Below, one piece after another: positions 11,174-21,704 of a DNA stretch of 60,500 nt (positions are counted from its first letter, which is position 1; each line of letters begins with the position of its first letter). This DNA is from Cristatella mucedo. Its lineage: Eukaryota; Bryozoa; Phylactolaemata; Cristatellidae. Both the position numbers and the translations under genes were made by a program. The notes below the pieces were generated by a model. The model was not told the DNA's origin and ran no database searches. It saw only the letters and a program-made list of their open reading frames with translations. The DNA is taken from positions 4,117,001 through 4,177,500 of the forward strand of contig WPIO01000002.1 of NCBI GenBank assembly GCA_009760855.2, written 5' to 3'.

Positions 11174-11917
11174 CAAAGATGGTCGCGGTGCGAACTGGTT
11201 TGCAGAACCTAGCGGCGGCCGCCGCCGCCGTAGCCGCGTATCGAGCCGCCGTCGGCGGCTGCGCGCCTATTGAAACTCGTTATCGCGGTCGAAGCCGTCG
11301 GCGCGAGCACTTAAGCAGACACTAAATTGCTCAACGCCGTCACTTTTACAATGACAGTGCCGGCCGCTCAATCGCGCGTTGACCGGCTCAGGCCAAGCAC
11401 GGCCAATAAAGGCGTCCGACTGCAGGGGGGGGGGCCGGGCAGCCCGCAGCTGCGCGCCGCCGTCGTTTTTCGCTCGTGGCAAAGCGCTGTCCCGAGCGAG
11501 CGAGCTACGAGCCACGATTTCCCGAGCGAGTGAGCCAGCGGTCTGGCCAGCGGCGGCGAACCGGCCGGAGGGCTCTCTGGCCGGACTCGGGACGCGCGCC
11601 GATCGCAGTTCGCCGAGAGGTGGGCTGGTTTCGCCAGGAGCTTTTCGTGCTCGCTCGCTCGGTGCGCCCCGCTCATCGACCATCGACCTGCGGCTTCGTT
11701 CGCTCACCGTTGTTTGCAATTTGGGCTCTGGTCTCCTGGCGGTAGCTGTACACTATGTCGCCAAGCGTGACGTCTTTCACCGCGAGCGCGTGTACGATGT
11801 TGATCGGCGACTGCCGAGCGCCTTCGTCGCCGCTGCAGTCGCCGCCACCGCCGCCGCCACTGCCGCGAGATGTCCTGGCCGTCGAGCCAGGTATGCTCTG
11901 CATGCTGCCGTTCAGTT
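4253..11917 (-). CDS. Alpha-carbonic anhydrase, gene 1 (partial, four exons recognised)
   Basis: Encodes an alpha-class carbonic anhydrase, the zinc enzyme that interconverts CO2 and bicarbonate. Exons on the minus strand are 11917-11708, 5601-5444, 4982-4805 and 4404-4253; intron phases 1, 0, 1 join without frame break. Visible landmarks in order: CSGDEGARQSPINI, IANNG, RGGPLAHDYELLQYHIHYS (two zinc His), KKGSEHSIDG, PAE|IHFVHFN (Glu gate and third zinc His), YYCYDGSLTTPPYSECVRW (catalytic Thr). His64, which follows NNG in fast isozymes, is Asn here. The Cys of the usual TPPC motif is Tyr. The first intron is about 6.1 kb and holds a LINE and satellite blocks. A signal-peptide exon and the C-terminal exon are not identified, so localisation is unproven. 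It is probably secreted or membrane-linked, because the N-terminal exon has the CSG-type cysteine. Zinc and catalytic residues are intact, which argues against a pseudogene over this region. Confidence 0.88.
4405..4804 (-). other. 400-bp GC-rich intron of CA gene 1 (phase 1)
   Basis: Donor GTGAGA and acceptor TCGGCCTCGCCAG with a preceding pyrimidine-rich tract. This acceptor is chosen because it leaves two bases that complete the Gly codon split by the upstream donor and gives a downstream exon identical in length to that of gene 2. Confidence 0.7.
4805..4982 (-). CDS. CA gene 1, third zinc-His exon
   Basis: 178 nt, entered in phase 0 after GCTCGCAG and left in phase 1 at a strong donor GTGAGA. 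It encodes IHFVHFNKRYGSFEAAL (third zinc ligand), then DGLCVVAAFVDV, matching the family's DGLAVLGxFL segment. The stretch after that, about 25 residues, is poorly conserved, which is usual for this part of the family. Confidence 0.9.
4983..5443 (-). other. 461-bp intron of CA gene 1 with a long palindromic microsatellite
   Basis: Phase 0 intron between PAE and IHFVHFN. It contains three tandem copies of a GTCAGCCGGCGA-like 12-mer at about 5019-5055 and a (GA)n-GCGC-(TC)n inverted repeat at 5165-5246. Confidence 0.75.
5165..5246. repeat. (GA)n-GCGC-(TC)n palindrome
   Basis: Begins GGTGCGAGAG, runs as GA dinucleotides to a self-complementary GAGCGCGCTC centre, continues as TC dinucleotides and ends CTCTCGCACC. 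The outer unique bases GGTGCG and CGCACC are also complementary, so the whole unit is an inverted repeat. The right arm is about 14 nt longer than the left. Confidence 0.9.
5444..5601 (-). CDS. CA gene 1, zinc-site exon (His94/His96)
   Basis: 158 nt, entered in phase 1 after CTTTCCAG and left in phase 0 at the GAA codon before GTAGCT. It encodes the GGPL motif, then LLQYHIHYS with two of the three zinc ligands, then GSEHSIDG and PAE. The last Glu is the conserved gate residue next to the third zinc His of the following exon. It has the same length as the gene 2 exon at 47745-47902; 27 of 52 aligned residues are identical by eye. The donor (GTAGCT) is weaker than the others. Confidence 0.9.
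5772..7312 (+). mobile_element. LINE family B, 5'-truncated copy with RT domain
   Basis: Non-LTR retrotransposon of the CR1/L2-like type. The copy starts at the AACTATCGCC segment (degenerate NYRPVS motif). An RT core follows: [17 protein letters not shown] near 5980, GVPQGSVVSPLLFSIYTQPL near 6165 and the YADD active site in HFYADDTQLKL near 6270, then LNDDKTEVLLIG. A frame at 6671-7246 encodes the C-terminal part (HVSPLLKELGWMPVEQQ). The 3' end is TACAGACGGAGATACCTTAC followed by ACATT repeats. It lies antisense within a carbonic anhydrase intron. Frameshifts and stops make it inactive. Confidence 0.88.
7450..8090 (+). repeat. Diverged tandem repeat block, plus orientation
   Basis: Successive diverged units share landmarks in the same order: CAGCTGCCATTT, a segment like GTCGCGAAACTGTGATTTTG, GGGTTT...CC, GCG...TTCTCACGCA and GGCCTCCGATAG or GGCCTCCGTTGG. 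Unit length is roughly 150-200 bp. Related units on the opposite strand occupy 9590-10080. No coding potential is apparent. Confidence 0.65.
8091..9589. other. Intronic sequence with no recognised feature
   Basis: Separates the two inverted repeat blocks inside the long intron of CA gene 1. Short frames on both strands have no motif I recognise and no splice support. Confidence 0.35.
9590..10080 (-). repeat. Diverged tandem repeat block, minus orientation
   Basis: Read on the minus strand this shows the same landmarks as 7450-8090: CTCCGATAGTCCG, then CCACC...CATTTT, GTCGCGAAACT, CTTTCTCACGCA, GGCCTCCAATGG and a closing CAGCTGACATTTCC. The two blocks are in inverted orientation about 1.5 kb apart. 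Confidence 0.6.
11111..11170. repeat. (TC)n microsatellite in GC-rich DNA
   Basis: Thirty or so uninterrupted CT dinucleotides inside the 6.1 kb intron of CA gene 1, surrounded by strongly CG-rich sequence. Confidence 0.95.
11708..11917 (-). CDS. CA gene 1, N-terminal domain exon
   Basis: Carries the family motif RQSPINI, preceded by DCSGDEGA, and ends in the IANNG motif with a donor GTGAGC splitting the Gly codon (phase 1). The 5' limit is less certain. I placed it at an acceptor CCGCAG that leaves two bases, giving 210 nt, but a more internal acceptor is possible because the upstream residues form a low-complexity Gly/Ser stretch from a GGC repeat. Confidence 0.75.
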
Positions 11918-12235
11918 CTGCGGCGGAGAGCAATAGCGGTCGCGCTCGGTGCGGGTGAGCGCCCGCTGCCTCGCGAGCAGTCGACTACGCTCGCGATACG
12001 AAGCCAAAGCGCTACTTTAGCGGCGGGGGATGGTCAGTTCTGGGTCACAGCCACAGCCTCGGACTGGATCTCCTGCTACTGCTCGTGCACGTGGGCAGTA
12101 CGTGGATCGAATTAAGTGCGCCAGCAAAGCCACTCTTTGCTGAGCTGCGTAGCTACAGCCTTCGAGCTGCAGAGGTCAACATCGCACTGCTTCTTCGAAT
12201 AGCCACGACGTTCTCAGCGGGCGCTTCTCGCGTAC

Positions 12236-12250
12236 TCTCTCTCTCTCTCC

Positions 12251-12318
<68 letters not shown>
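12236..12318. repeat. (TC)n microsatellite
   Basis: CT dinucleotides with a few early T or C interruptions; a degenerate TC tail reappears at about 12410-12450. Confidence 0.92.
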
Positions 12319-12321
<3 letters not shown>

Positions 12322-12477
12322 TCATAACGTCTCACTATAGCAAACATTTCTATTTTTATTCTGTCATATTTGAATGTGACTGGATTTCTCACCTCGTGTT
12401 TTAGTATTTCTCGCGCTCTCCTCTCTCCCCTCTCTTTCTCTCTCTCTAAATCTCGACTCCTTAACCTGCTCTTACTT

Positions 12478-12519
12478 TCTATATATACATATATAAATAC
12501 ATATATATATATATATAAT
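12478..12519. repeat. (AT)n microsatellite
   Basis: TATATA-rich run directly adjoining the A/T-rich 3' end of the minus-strand SINE that starts at about 12517. It may be an extension of that tail. Confidence 0.8.
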
Positions 12520-12655
12520 TTATTTATTAAACGCCCCAAGAGAACTTAATCTCTATTCAGGCGCTTCACATATGCTTCGGGGCTCGAGCCCACGACCTCA
12601 GTCAGACCTTGATCGGGGCGAGCACCTTAACCGCTAGACCAAACCAGCCTTTCTC
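12517..12655 (-). mobile_element. tRNA-derived SINE, minus strand
   Basis: On the minus strand it reads GGTTTGGTCTAGCGGTTAAG, then GGGCTCGAGCCCC (B-box-like), then GAAGCGCCTGAATAGAGATT and TTCTCTTGGGGCGTTT. The 3' segment folds like the family A LINE tail, with a G-T pair in the outer stem. Confidence 0.85.
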
Positions 12656-12663
12656 ATTCGCTT

Positions 12664-12664
<1 letters not shown>

Positions 12665-12750
<86 letters not shown>
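12665..12750. repeat. (TC)n microsatellite beside SINE
   Basis: Long pure CT run starting about 10 bp beyond the tRNA-like head of the SINE, then C/T-rich sequence to about 12830. Confidence 0.95.
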
Positions 12751-12755
<5 letters not shown>

Positions 12756-15700
12756 CTTCCCGCTCTCCCTTCTATTAGGTTTCTCTCTTCCTGTAGCCCA
12801 TCTCTCTCCCTCCTTACTTTCGCGTTGTCTCCGTTGCGGAAAAGTCTTATTACTTCTCTCCTTTATCATCCGCGCACTCTTTCGCTCACGCTCTCACTAA
12901 TTTACTCGCCCTAACTCTAGCATACAATCTCTTGATCCACAATATCTATACAGCCTCTCGCGGCGTCCTTCCTTCGCTCCTCAACCTCGGTCGCTCTACT
13001 CTGAATTCCCGCCTACGGGATTACTCCCACGTTTTCCCTTTCTCCCGCTCGCTTTCTTGCGTATGATGAAAGACCTCTTAGTGCTCCGTCGCGGCGCGGT
13101 GGCTGGCTAGACGACAAAGTGCGCGACCTCTGGCGGTCGAGAGTGCTCTCAAAAATTACTCATCCCTATTGACTTGCGCAACTGACGCACCTGCCGCCGA
13201 ATCGTTCGCATGCCAGTCAATGGACTCAGAGAAACCCGGTGCCTCTATCGTGCCATTGCCGAACCGACCATTGGGCCGGCAGCGCCGACGCACGGATTAG
13301 CGCAAGAGGTGCAGGCTGCCTTCTAGTCCTATCGCTGCTCTTCACTTCTGGGCAGAGCCGCTCGAGCAAGTGCACGGTGGTACGGCTCGGCGTTGCAGCC
13401 GCTACGCGTCGCGCGCACATCGGGCAACCGACGCGTCGTCAGACGCCCACTGCATTGTTCTGGAAACCGCGGAGAAGCTCGTATCGCCGTCTCTGAGCCT
13501 TCTGGTGCCTGCTCGGGCGCTTGTCAACGAGCTCGGTAACCGCGCAAGAGCGGAGCGGCAGTGGCGCTATCTCCCGCTGCCGCCACGCGCTCAGACGCTG
13601 CCGTCGGCTCGGGAGGCAAAGTAGCTGCGAGCGCGCGTCTACATGTGAAGGGACTTGGCCCGGCGCTCGGCTGCTGCCTTGCGTTGCAACGAGATTTGCT
13701 CGCCTAGCACAGCCTACGTCGCAGCATCTGCAGAAAGTCGGCTGGTGACGCATCCTTCGTCAGCACCAGCGGCTCCACCGCCGACCGACGGGTCAGACTC
13801 GCTGAGCGCGTCCTTCGAGGCTCTATTCTCCTTGTCTCCGTCTCCCTGTTTTTGTCTCCCTACAAACTTTCATCGTCTCCCTCTCTCTCATCTTGTTTTC
13901 AAATTTTCGATCCGACTGATAGCTAAAGCGATAGATAGATAAAGCGCCGTACATAAATACCGATAGATAAAGGATATATAAAGCGCCGTACATATTAGCG
14001 CGAAGAGGAGCGTGCCAGGTCCGGCGGTTGGGCACTTGCTTTTACCGCCCGTGCGCTCCTCCTGCCCACCTGTGACCTCCTCACTCACCTCCTTCATCCG
14101 CTCGCGGTTTTCCTCTTGCACCTCATTCCTCCCAAGACGCTGCGAGAAATGCGCGCCGCCATCGACGCTGCGTTATTAAAGTGCGGTCACAACTGCCGAC
14201 AGCGATTCGGGCATTGACGTGCATGCAATAAAGTCGGCTACCCTCCACCTGGACGGGGGGGGGTAGAAAAGCCTGAGTAAAACGTGGCTAAATACAGGCC
14301 AGAGCCGCTACGTTGGGTTTAAAGCGGCGGCGATTCACCCGTGCCGCTGCCGCCGCCGACGCAGCCGCCGCCGACGCCGCTTCTGCAAGTCGCCCGCTCA
14401 CCGCCACTATTTTCCGCGTAGAGCGCCAGCGCCGCACCGGTCCGTGAAAGTAAACGCCACGCCGATCGGTCGCCTCGTCAAGTGGCCGCGCGACGATACG
14501 GCTCCTTCTTTGAGCAACCTGCTCGACGCTGCGGCAGCCCGCCGCCAGCCGGTCAAGACAGCAGCGGCTGCGAAAAGCAGTCGACGTACGCGGCGCTTTA
14601 TCGTGCGGGACGAGCGATCTGCCGCACGCCGCCGCGCTTCCTGACAAAGGTGCTCGCGCGGTCCCGTTCGAGCGAGCCGCGCCTGGACCTGTCGGCAGCA
14701 GAGACAGGTTCGCGCCTGGGCGTTCTCGCGCGCTCGCGCGCGCACTTAGCTAACTGCGGCGCCGCTGACGCAGTGATCGATACGCTGGCCGTCGCCCAGG
14801 AACAGCGGCGATTTCCCCGCACCGCCAGCCAGCTCCAACCGCGCGGGCGGCTGACATCTCGGCATCGTTTTGCTCACCGAGGAAATGTCCTTCGCCGCCA
14901 TTGTTGAACATCGCCGTCGCCCGGAGTCGGTTGGCTCGGTTGTCGCAATGACGGAAGGAGTCACGAGCTGCGGTAGCTCTCGCCGGCAGCAACCGAGCGC
15001 TGCCGCGACGCTCACTTTTTCGCAGCAGCGAAGCGAAGCGGCGCGAAGGTAACGCGAGATCTCCCAGCTCGTTCGTTCGCCGCCGGCGAAGTGCGGCTTG
15101 CGGAGCCCGAGCGAGCGCGGTGACGTCGAGTCGCGCGAGGCAGAGGCGCGCGGAAAGTCGCCGGCAGGCGCTCGCTCTCAAAAGGGCCGTCGCAGGAAGC
15201 GGCCGGTTCGGGGTGATGGAACGCCACTGTTGCCAGGCTGAAGGAGGGAGTGGCCAAGGGAGGGCGACGAGGATGGCTCTCTCGAGACCGGGAGACTGTC
15301 GAGAGTCGAGTGCGGCAGGTGTGGTGCTCGGTCGTGCCGCGTCCCGGCTTTCCGCGAGGCGTCCGTGCTGCCGACGCTGGAAAGCTCGCTCGAGCGGCCG
15401 CGGCCCGCGTCGATGGTAAAGAAAGAGAGCACATGAAGGTTTGGCGAGTTATCTCCCCGTCTCTTCCATTTCTGGTGTGTTTGCCTTTTGAAAGGCACCC
15501 TAAGCAATAAAATCGATTGTATGGCCCATTCATTTTCTCTCTGTATACCATAAATGCCGATCGCCGCGCCGCGAATGGACGTCTCGCGGTCATGCCGGAT
15601 ACTGGCTGCTTCGTACGCCGATTTTTTCCGACCGGAAATGCACCAGTTCGCGCCCGGCCAGCCTAAACGCGCGCAGGCCGCCTTGGAGTGCGCCTCCCCT

Positions 15701-15975
15701 TTCCGCAGGGGAGCCGCAGCTCGGCCGCTGGCCGCGGCCGTCGTCACGCTTGCGAGCCGGCGCGACGACGCCGGCTCGCGGCATGGACGCGGGCGCGATT
15801 CGTCGTCGCTGACTCGAGCGGCTGTGGACAGGGGGGGGGTCGAGCTCTTGCATCCTGCGCCGATAGCGCCGAGCCAGTAGACATTCTTCGAAAGCGCCCC
15901 AGCTTTAAGAGCGACCGGTGGCCGCCGCCGCCGCCGCCGCCGCACTGGCCGACCCGTGCGCACCGCCGTACAGGC

Positions 15976-16137
15976 ATGCTGAGCCTGTGCACGTCACCCC
16001 CTAACCGTGTTATTCATGCTGTTTATCAAGCACGATATCACTCACCCTTCGATCGTATCTCCTTTGCAGCAAATGCATAGCACCTAGAAAGAGATTGAGC
16101 TCTCTGAAATCGCTCTATCAAGTGTATTATTATTATT
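15976..16137 (+). mobile_element. LINE family A 3' end
   Basis: Matches the last 160 bp of family A elements: CCTAACC...ATTCATGC, a segment ending TTTGCAGCAAATG, the hairpin region (CACCTAGAAAGAGATTGAG...) and (ATT)n at 16123-16135. A severely 5'-truncated insertion. Confidence 0.75.
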
Positions 16138-16879
16138 CTTGTCTCTCGATGGCGCCCCTCGGCGCGCCCTGGCACGCCTCGGCGCCCCTCGGTGCCTGGC
16201 GGTGAGCTCTCACGCGAACCGCTCTTTGTGACTCTATCCTTTACCGGATTTCCACAGGTCTTCGCTCGTACAGGCCGCAAGGTGACGCTGCTGCGCGCCT
16301 GAGGCACCCGGCGTGCGTAGCGAGGTCGATGCCAGCGAGAAAGATGATTCGTCACTTCTGCCGCACCATCCACTTGCTGCAAATGACGCCAGGGCCGCCG
16401 CTGCCGGCCTGAGCCACCGACGACATGGGTTGGAAATATCAACGGTCTCGACAACTTCTCTACCACCCGAAGATCCTCGGCGTTAGCAATAGGCCGTCGG
16501 TGTGGTGCCAGAGCGAGCCCGCACCCATACCTCTGCACTTTGAGCCCGCCGGAGCCAGTGCAGGCGGCCTACTGGCCGGCGGTTGAGATATTATATAAAA
16601 TAGATATTAACCAGAGCGCCCGATCGCTGATAGCGTCTTTCCCGGTCAAACAACGTTCTGCCCGTGCGACACGTAAGGTCTCTCTGTATGTGCGTATTCA
16701 GTAGTGTCGCGTTTCGTGTACAACCTTGAAGGAGCTAAAGCTTCTTCTATGCCCTTACTGCGAAGTAGTAAGTCGACGGAGGACATACAGTGATGAGCTA
16801 GGTTCGTTAGTCCGAAAGTCGCAGCCACTGGCGCCATAATTACGACGAGTCCTCCGCGATGCATTCGTAGCCGTACAAC
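16138..16879. other. Non-coding, short GC-rich tandem repeat
   Basis: At about 16150-16205 a GGCGCCCCTCGG-like unit is repeated imperfectly. The rest shows no recognised feature. Confidence 0.35.
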
Positions 16880-17165
16880 GAGGGAGCACCAATGATGAGT
16901 GCCGAAAAGGGGAAGGGGGAGATAATTTGCTATTTTCCCTACATAGTTGCAACATGCACTCTCATCACTGAAATTGAACATTGAAATGCCAGGACTTTGC
17001 AAGACTATGAAATTTAAATGGTGGTTCAATGGCTGGTCATGAAATTCCAGCAGCTTCCGCTCTCCGCAGTACGACACCCTTTGCTGTCTACGAAAGTGGC
17101 AACTTGTGCTTCCCGGCTTCCGCTTGTAACGGTTGAATTGGCGTACTTGAAAAGCTGCCAGAGCG
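16880..17165 (+). repeat. Interspersed repeat, copy 1
   Basis: Shares an ordered series of landmarks with 21705-21962: GATAATTTGCTA, GTTGCAACA, GAAATTGAACATTGAAATGC, CTTTGCTGTC and TTGGCGTACTTGAAAAGCT. Diverged, and not matched to the LINE, SINE or LTR families in this window. Confidence 0.6.
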
Positions 17166-17717
17166 AGCGTGGCCGACCGGAAGCTTGCTGTTTAGGCCTT
17201 GGTTAGCGACGGACATACACAGTTTTCTTCGTATGGCTGTGGTTTCCGTCCACCACTTTGGACCGGCGAGTTTTTGTAGCAATGAGTTAGGAGCAAAAAG
17301 TAGCTAAAGTGAACCGAATATAAGCGTATCTATCGCAGGGAGTAACGAAAATACAAGTAGCAAAGGATTCTCTCAAAGGAAACTCAGTGCCACAGTGCCG
17401 AAGCTTAACAAAAAAGTTGCATACAACAAACTCTACTGCAGAAAGAGGCTAAAGAAGGAGCCTAGTACTACAGAGTTATCAAAGCTTAGCGAACGTCTCA
17501 CTTATGACAAGGTTAACAACAGAATTACACTGAATTACACCGAAGGTAGGATTCAAGCACTCCGCGACCCATGTCGTGGTATGGAGTCCTCGCCTGAAAG
17601 CACGTCGGATTAGCCGGATACTATACTTACTGGGCTTACAACTAGGTCTACGGAAATTCAGACCCGAATTGTAATGCAACACAAAAAGTGCCCGTGATTT
17701 TCCACGGGCATAACGTA

Positions 17718-17777
<60 letters not shown>

Positions 17778-20353
17778 GCATAGTGGTTAGTCTATTACGT
17801 TTATGTATTGGTGCGGCGCGCTTGCTTGCTTGCTACCAGCACTTGGGGAGGGGAGGTGGAGGCTTGCGAACAGTGACCGTTGTGCCATTCCTTCGATGCA
17901 TTCGTACGCCCATGCCCTTGAGGATGCCAGCCTCCGCTGCTATTTCCGTCTCTAGCGTATCAGTATCGCTCGCAGACAAGTGCCTCTCGGTGCGAGTGCT
18001 TGCAGAGTACATGCAGACAGCGGCCAATCACAGAGCCCACCGAGAACGCATTGGGCCGTAGTACTGCCCTAGCCATCCATCGAGCAGTACTGCCCGAGCC
18101 ATCCTTAGAGCGCCGCTTGATTGCGACGGGTGGTACCACGGCCGCGGAGAAACGCGTGAGCTCGCCGATTCTCGACACGGTCTCTGAAGATTTGGAAGGG
18201 GCACGTAGTAAGGATTTTCAACGGATATAAATGGGAATCGAGGAAAATTACGCTGAACCGACCGTGCCTTTTGTTACACTTCTGCAGGGGGAGGCTGCAG
18301 ATTAGGTCAAGGCGTGACCGACAATACAGCCACACACGCATGCAGGCAGGCAGACACACACGCATGCACGCACGCACACACACCGTCGGGCGTCCTACTT
18401 ACAACAATACCAATTGGTGAGCGTAGAGCTATTGCCGCTGATCTTTTAAAAAGAAGTACATGGACTTACGTAGCACAAGATGGCATCCGGCGATAAGTTT
18501 TTTTTTTAAGGTCTGCCACAAGTGGTCTTACTATTTATTATTTACTATTATTATATTACTTGTGATCAGATTGGCTTAGTATTTCTAGATTCGAGCCTTT
18601 ATAATTACGGGCGTAGATTTTAGTGTAATTAAGTAACTGCCAGTTTCATGCAATAGCTCTGTCTGTGGCTGAGGCCTCTGATTCACAAGCACCTCTGCCA
18701 GGAGCCGAGATCCCAGGAGCTGGGACGATCACATGCGCCTTTTCCACGCAAATGATTCAACAAGCAAACCGGTGGGGGTCTTTTTTCCTCCAAGCTAACC
18801 TATGCCATTTCTAAGGTTGCACTAAATTTTGATCCAAGGCTATATTTAACCTTCTTCAAAGCTAACACCAAATACGAAAGAGAAGTACCCGTATCTAAAC
18901 GAGTGCAAATCCACGAGGCTCAGTAGATGAGCCTTTGGCTCTCTATGCTTGCTGAGATGCACGGCTATGCTCTGCATCACTGCTGTAGCTGAACCAGGGG
19001 CTCATTCCGCAGTAGCCATTGATGGGTGACAGCCCTTCACTGACGTTGGGTTAATTTATTACGTCAACCTCTGTTAGTAAAAGTTGCAGCTTTCCGTTGG
19101 GCTACATTTGAGATAAGTTGATGTTGTAATGCTTCGCGTTTTTCTAATGACGTTTGCAACATTTAATCTTTTTTCATTTAAAAAACTAATTCGTCTTCTT
19201 GAACCAGTAATACTAGGTACATAGCAAATACAATAAGTCAACTATATTTATTTTGAGCCCATTAAATTCTTGACTATCCATTGCCAAATTTAATGAGTAG
19301 CTCGGCAGATTTCTTCCGCTTTCAGATTACTCAGTCCGGTCCTACCCACGTGACAAGACGCAACGCACCGGCGCAACGTCCGACGAATTGGTTCTGTGCA
19401 GCCAAGTGGTTGGTGGTCAAACGTGGACGAGACCCGAACTCGACACTCGAACGTTCGCCGTCCCTAAAGTAAGAGCGTAGGTCACAGGTGACTGACGTAT
19501 GCTCTCCAGCGACAGTAGTTACCCAACATCAGGCAGACTCGCTATAAAGAGCCCGCTAGGCGTGTGCACAATTATGTCTTTGTCCAACGAGGCCACTTCA
19601 CTTCGTGCAACTTCAATTCACTTCGGAAGTGCAAGCCCGCGAACAGCTGTGCACGAGGCAGAATCTAAAGGCTGGCTCTTTTATCGGGCAGCCGAGTGCG
19701 CACTGCAAGTCCGTGCAATGGTGAGCAGTGCACCACAGCCATTAAGAACGAAAGAATATGGCACCCGCTGAGAGCCCTGCTACCGAGGTCGAGCGGCAAT
19801 GACCAGGATGATGAACTGTGAACTTGATAGCCGAGTCTCGCTTACGAACTCTGAGTTTGGTAGCTGACTTTGAACTGAGAAAACCTTTTAGAGCATTGCT
19901 GCAATAAGCCGAGGCTTAGGAGTAGTGCGATTTACGATTACGCACGAACGAGATTATCGTTTGACTTGCAGTCTGGCCGCCGTATATGTCCAGAGCCCGA
20001 CCGCAGTCGCTCTTTTGGGAGTAACGGCTTGTCGGTCGGTGAATCTGAGCGCTGACAGTGAGCTGCTGTAAGCATCTAGACGAGTCTGGCGGAAGTCACC
20101 TGCCACAGCAGCCGTAACGTACAGGCAATTTTGCGAATTTTTCTTAACACATTGTTGCTTCTAGCGCGTATAACGAGCTCAGGTCTTTGCATGCCGCATG
20201 CGGTGAGCCACCACCCGAACTAATGAGGGTCACACAGTCATGACAACAAAAAAGATAGATGGCCGTGCAGTAGCGTTGAAGACGAGCAAGGCGGCGTGTT
20301 TCGGCTAAGATGAACCCTGTTGACAAGCGCCTGAATTTCGGCTGACCTCGCGG
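17166..20353. other. Non-coding region with microsatellites
   Basis: Contains (AT)n at 17720-17777 and a CA/CACG-rich run at 18338-18382. A 29-bp imperfect tandem duplication at about 18057-18110 carries GTACTGCCC and GAGCCATCC in each copy. The 72-codon plus-strand frame at 17395-17613 is Lys-rich and unrecognised. I see no supported exon. Confidence 0.35.
17720..17777. repeat. (AT)n microsatellite
   Basis: TATATA run with occasional GTATA or GCATA interruptions. Confidence 0.92.
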
Positions 20354-20371
20354 TGAGAGAGAGTGAGAATT

Positions 20372-20409
<38 letters not shown>
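20354..20409. repeat. (GA)n microsatellite
   Basis: GAGA run, imperfect at the left side (GAGTGAGAATTAGAG), pure at the right. Confidence 0.92.
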
Positions 20410-20410
<1 letters not shown>

Positions 20411-21704
20411 AGCGGAAAGGCAGCAACGGCAGTACGTTCGCACTGACCCCATTTTCTGGCTGCACACAAGCTGACTGACAGTTCACGCTCGCCGCCACAC
20501 ACCTCGGCCGCCGAGAGTGCGCTTACCACGCCCACTCCACCCCATTTCCACCTTTGGCAGCTGCGTTTCGATTTCCTGCACACGGTTAATCAGAAAACTC
20601 GACCGTTTCTGACTGAATCGGATTGTTGCATCAGTAAGCCGATTAGTGTTCTCACTCTGCACGGCAATTTCCTCACCTCCAAGCGTCTCTCACCGCTCTT
20701 TCAGCTTCGGTGGCGCCGGTCAGCTTGCAGAAATGGGCAGCGACCAGTAGCGGCCAGCCGCCAGTTGGGATGACGCTCGTATTGGCCGCTGCTTGGCTGG
20801 ATCGAAGGCTGGCGGCTATCAGCACAGCAATGGAGCTGGCGAGAGGGAACATTCACTCCTCCTTAAAGAAATCGCATGTCAGATGGCAAAGAGCCATTAA
20901 GCAAGCGAAAAGATGGCGTGCTAAATCGAGTAAACTTTAACAACGTCATAAACGTGCTAAATCAGTAAAGATTATAGCTGCTATTGTAAAGCCGAGCGCT
21001 CCCTGAGAAGGCTGATCTCCTGCACACCAAAGGTCGCAGTCTACTGCTGGCAGCCGTTTCGGCTCGCTGTGTGCAGACAAAAATGGTCACATCACCTGTA
21101 ACGATTCTGGTACTATCCTACGGACTCCTACCGAGAGATCGTGAGTTCGCTGGTCTGAGCTGCGCCGAGATAACAAGCATAAATAACTAGAATTTACTAA
21201 ACTTTATTCGAAAGCGCACAGTGTCGCTGAATGTCTAGTTCAGTCTTATCAATACACTTCTCGCAAGCACTCGCCTTGACAAGCACACTGACCTCAGGGA
21301 AATAAAGCCCCCGTACTTGGGTCACCTCCACCTATAAGGCCTAGATGTTATCGCCTACGACCGTGGGCTAGAACACCAATGGTCACGAATAGCGTGCTGA
21401 CGTTCCAAATGACTCCTAACGAAGGTCAATTCCCTACCTAGGGGAAACGTTCCTCCACCAGCATCTTACCTAGGAGCAGGAAAACCAAGTGTGCATGCGT
21501 ATACAAAAGTGTCTGTGGTCTGTGCGTCAAGCCATCTGGCCGATCATTCGACATCGAAACTGCCGTCTTCGAGAGGCAATGTTAGCCCCTACCCGTTTCC
21601 TGCGTAGCTAACACTCAAACACGCTAGGTAGTCGCTGTCTTGCGTGACGGACGTTACCTTTGCTATGCGGCCGTTGTGATATCAATATTACTAGTAGGAC
21701 GGGC
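20410..21704. other. No recognised feature
   Basis: Mixed-composition DNA with only short frames. A 76-codon plus-strand frame at 20710-20940 has no recognised motif. Confidence 0.3.

Larger units (their letters stand above)
5602..11707 (-). other. Long intron of CA gene 1 (phase 1)
   Basis: A donor GTGAGC at the high-coordinate end and an acceptor CTTTCCAG at the low end flank a 6.1 kb intron that joins IANNG to a 158-nt exon in phase. It contains a sense-plus family B LINE (5772-7312), two oppositely oriented blocks of a 150-200 bp repeat, and GC-rich DNA with a (TC)n run. Between about 8090 and 9590 I see nothing recognisable. Confidence 0.7.
11918..15975. other. GC-rich region upstream of CA gene 1
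   Basis: Mostly CpG-dense sequence (strongest at about 13080-15960), interrupted by microsatellites and a SINE between 12236 and 12750. It lies upstream of the first visible exon of CA gene 1 and should hold its first exon and promoter. I could not find a convincing signal-peptide exon ending in phase 1. Many long frames here are a by-product of high GC, and none shows a protein motif I recognise. Confidence 0.45.

Noticed and set aside
12040-12130. A plus-strand signal peptide (LGLDLLLLLLVHVG)
   Set aside because: There is no in-frame Met nearby and no plus-strand gene to attach it to; the carbonic anhydrase is on the other strand.
10135-15963. Many long overlapping frames on both strands
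   Set aside because: High GC suppresses stop codons. Frames overlap on both strands, are Arg/Ala/Pro-rich and have no motifs.
18338-18382. A CRISPR-like or regulatory tandem array
   Set aside because: It is a simple CA/CACG repeat with no spacers.
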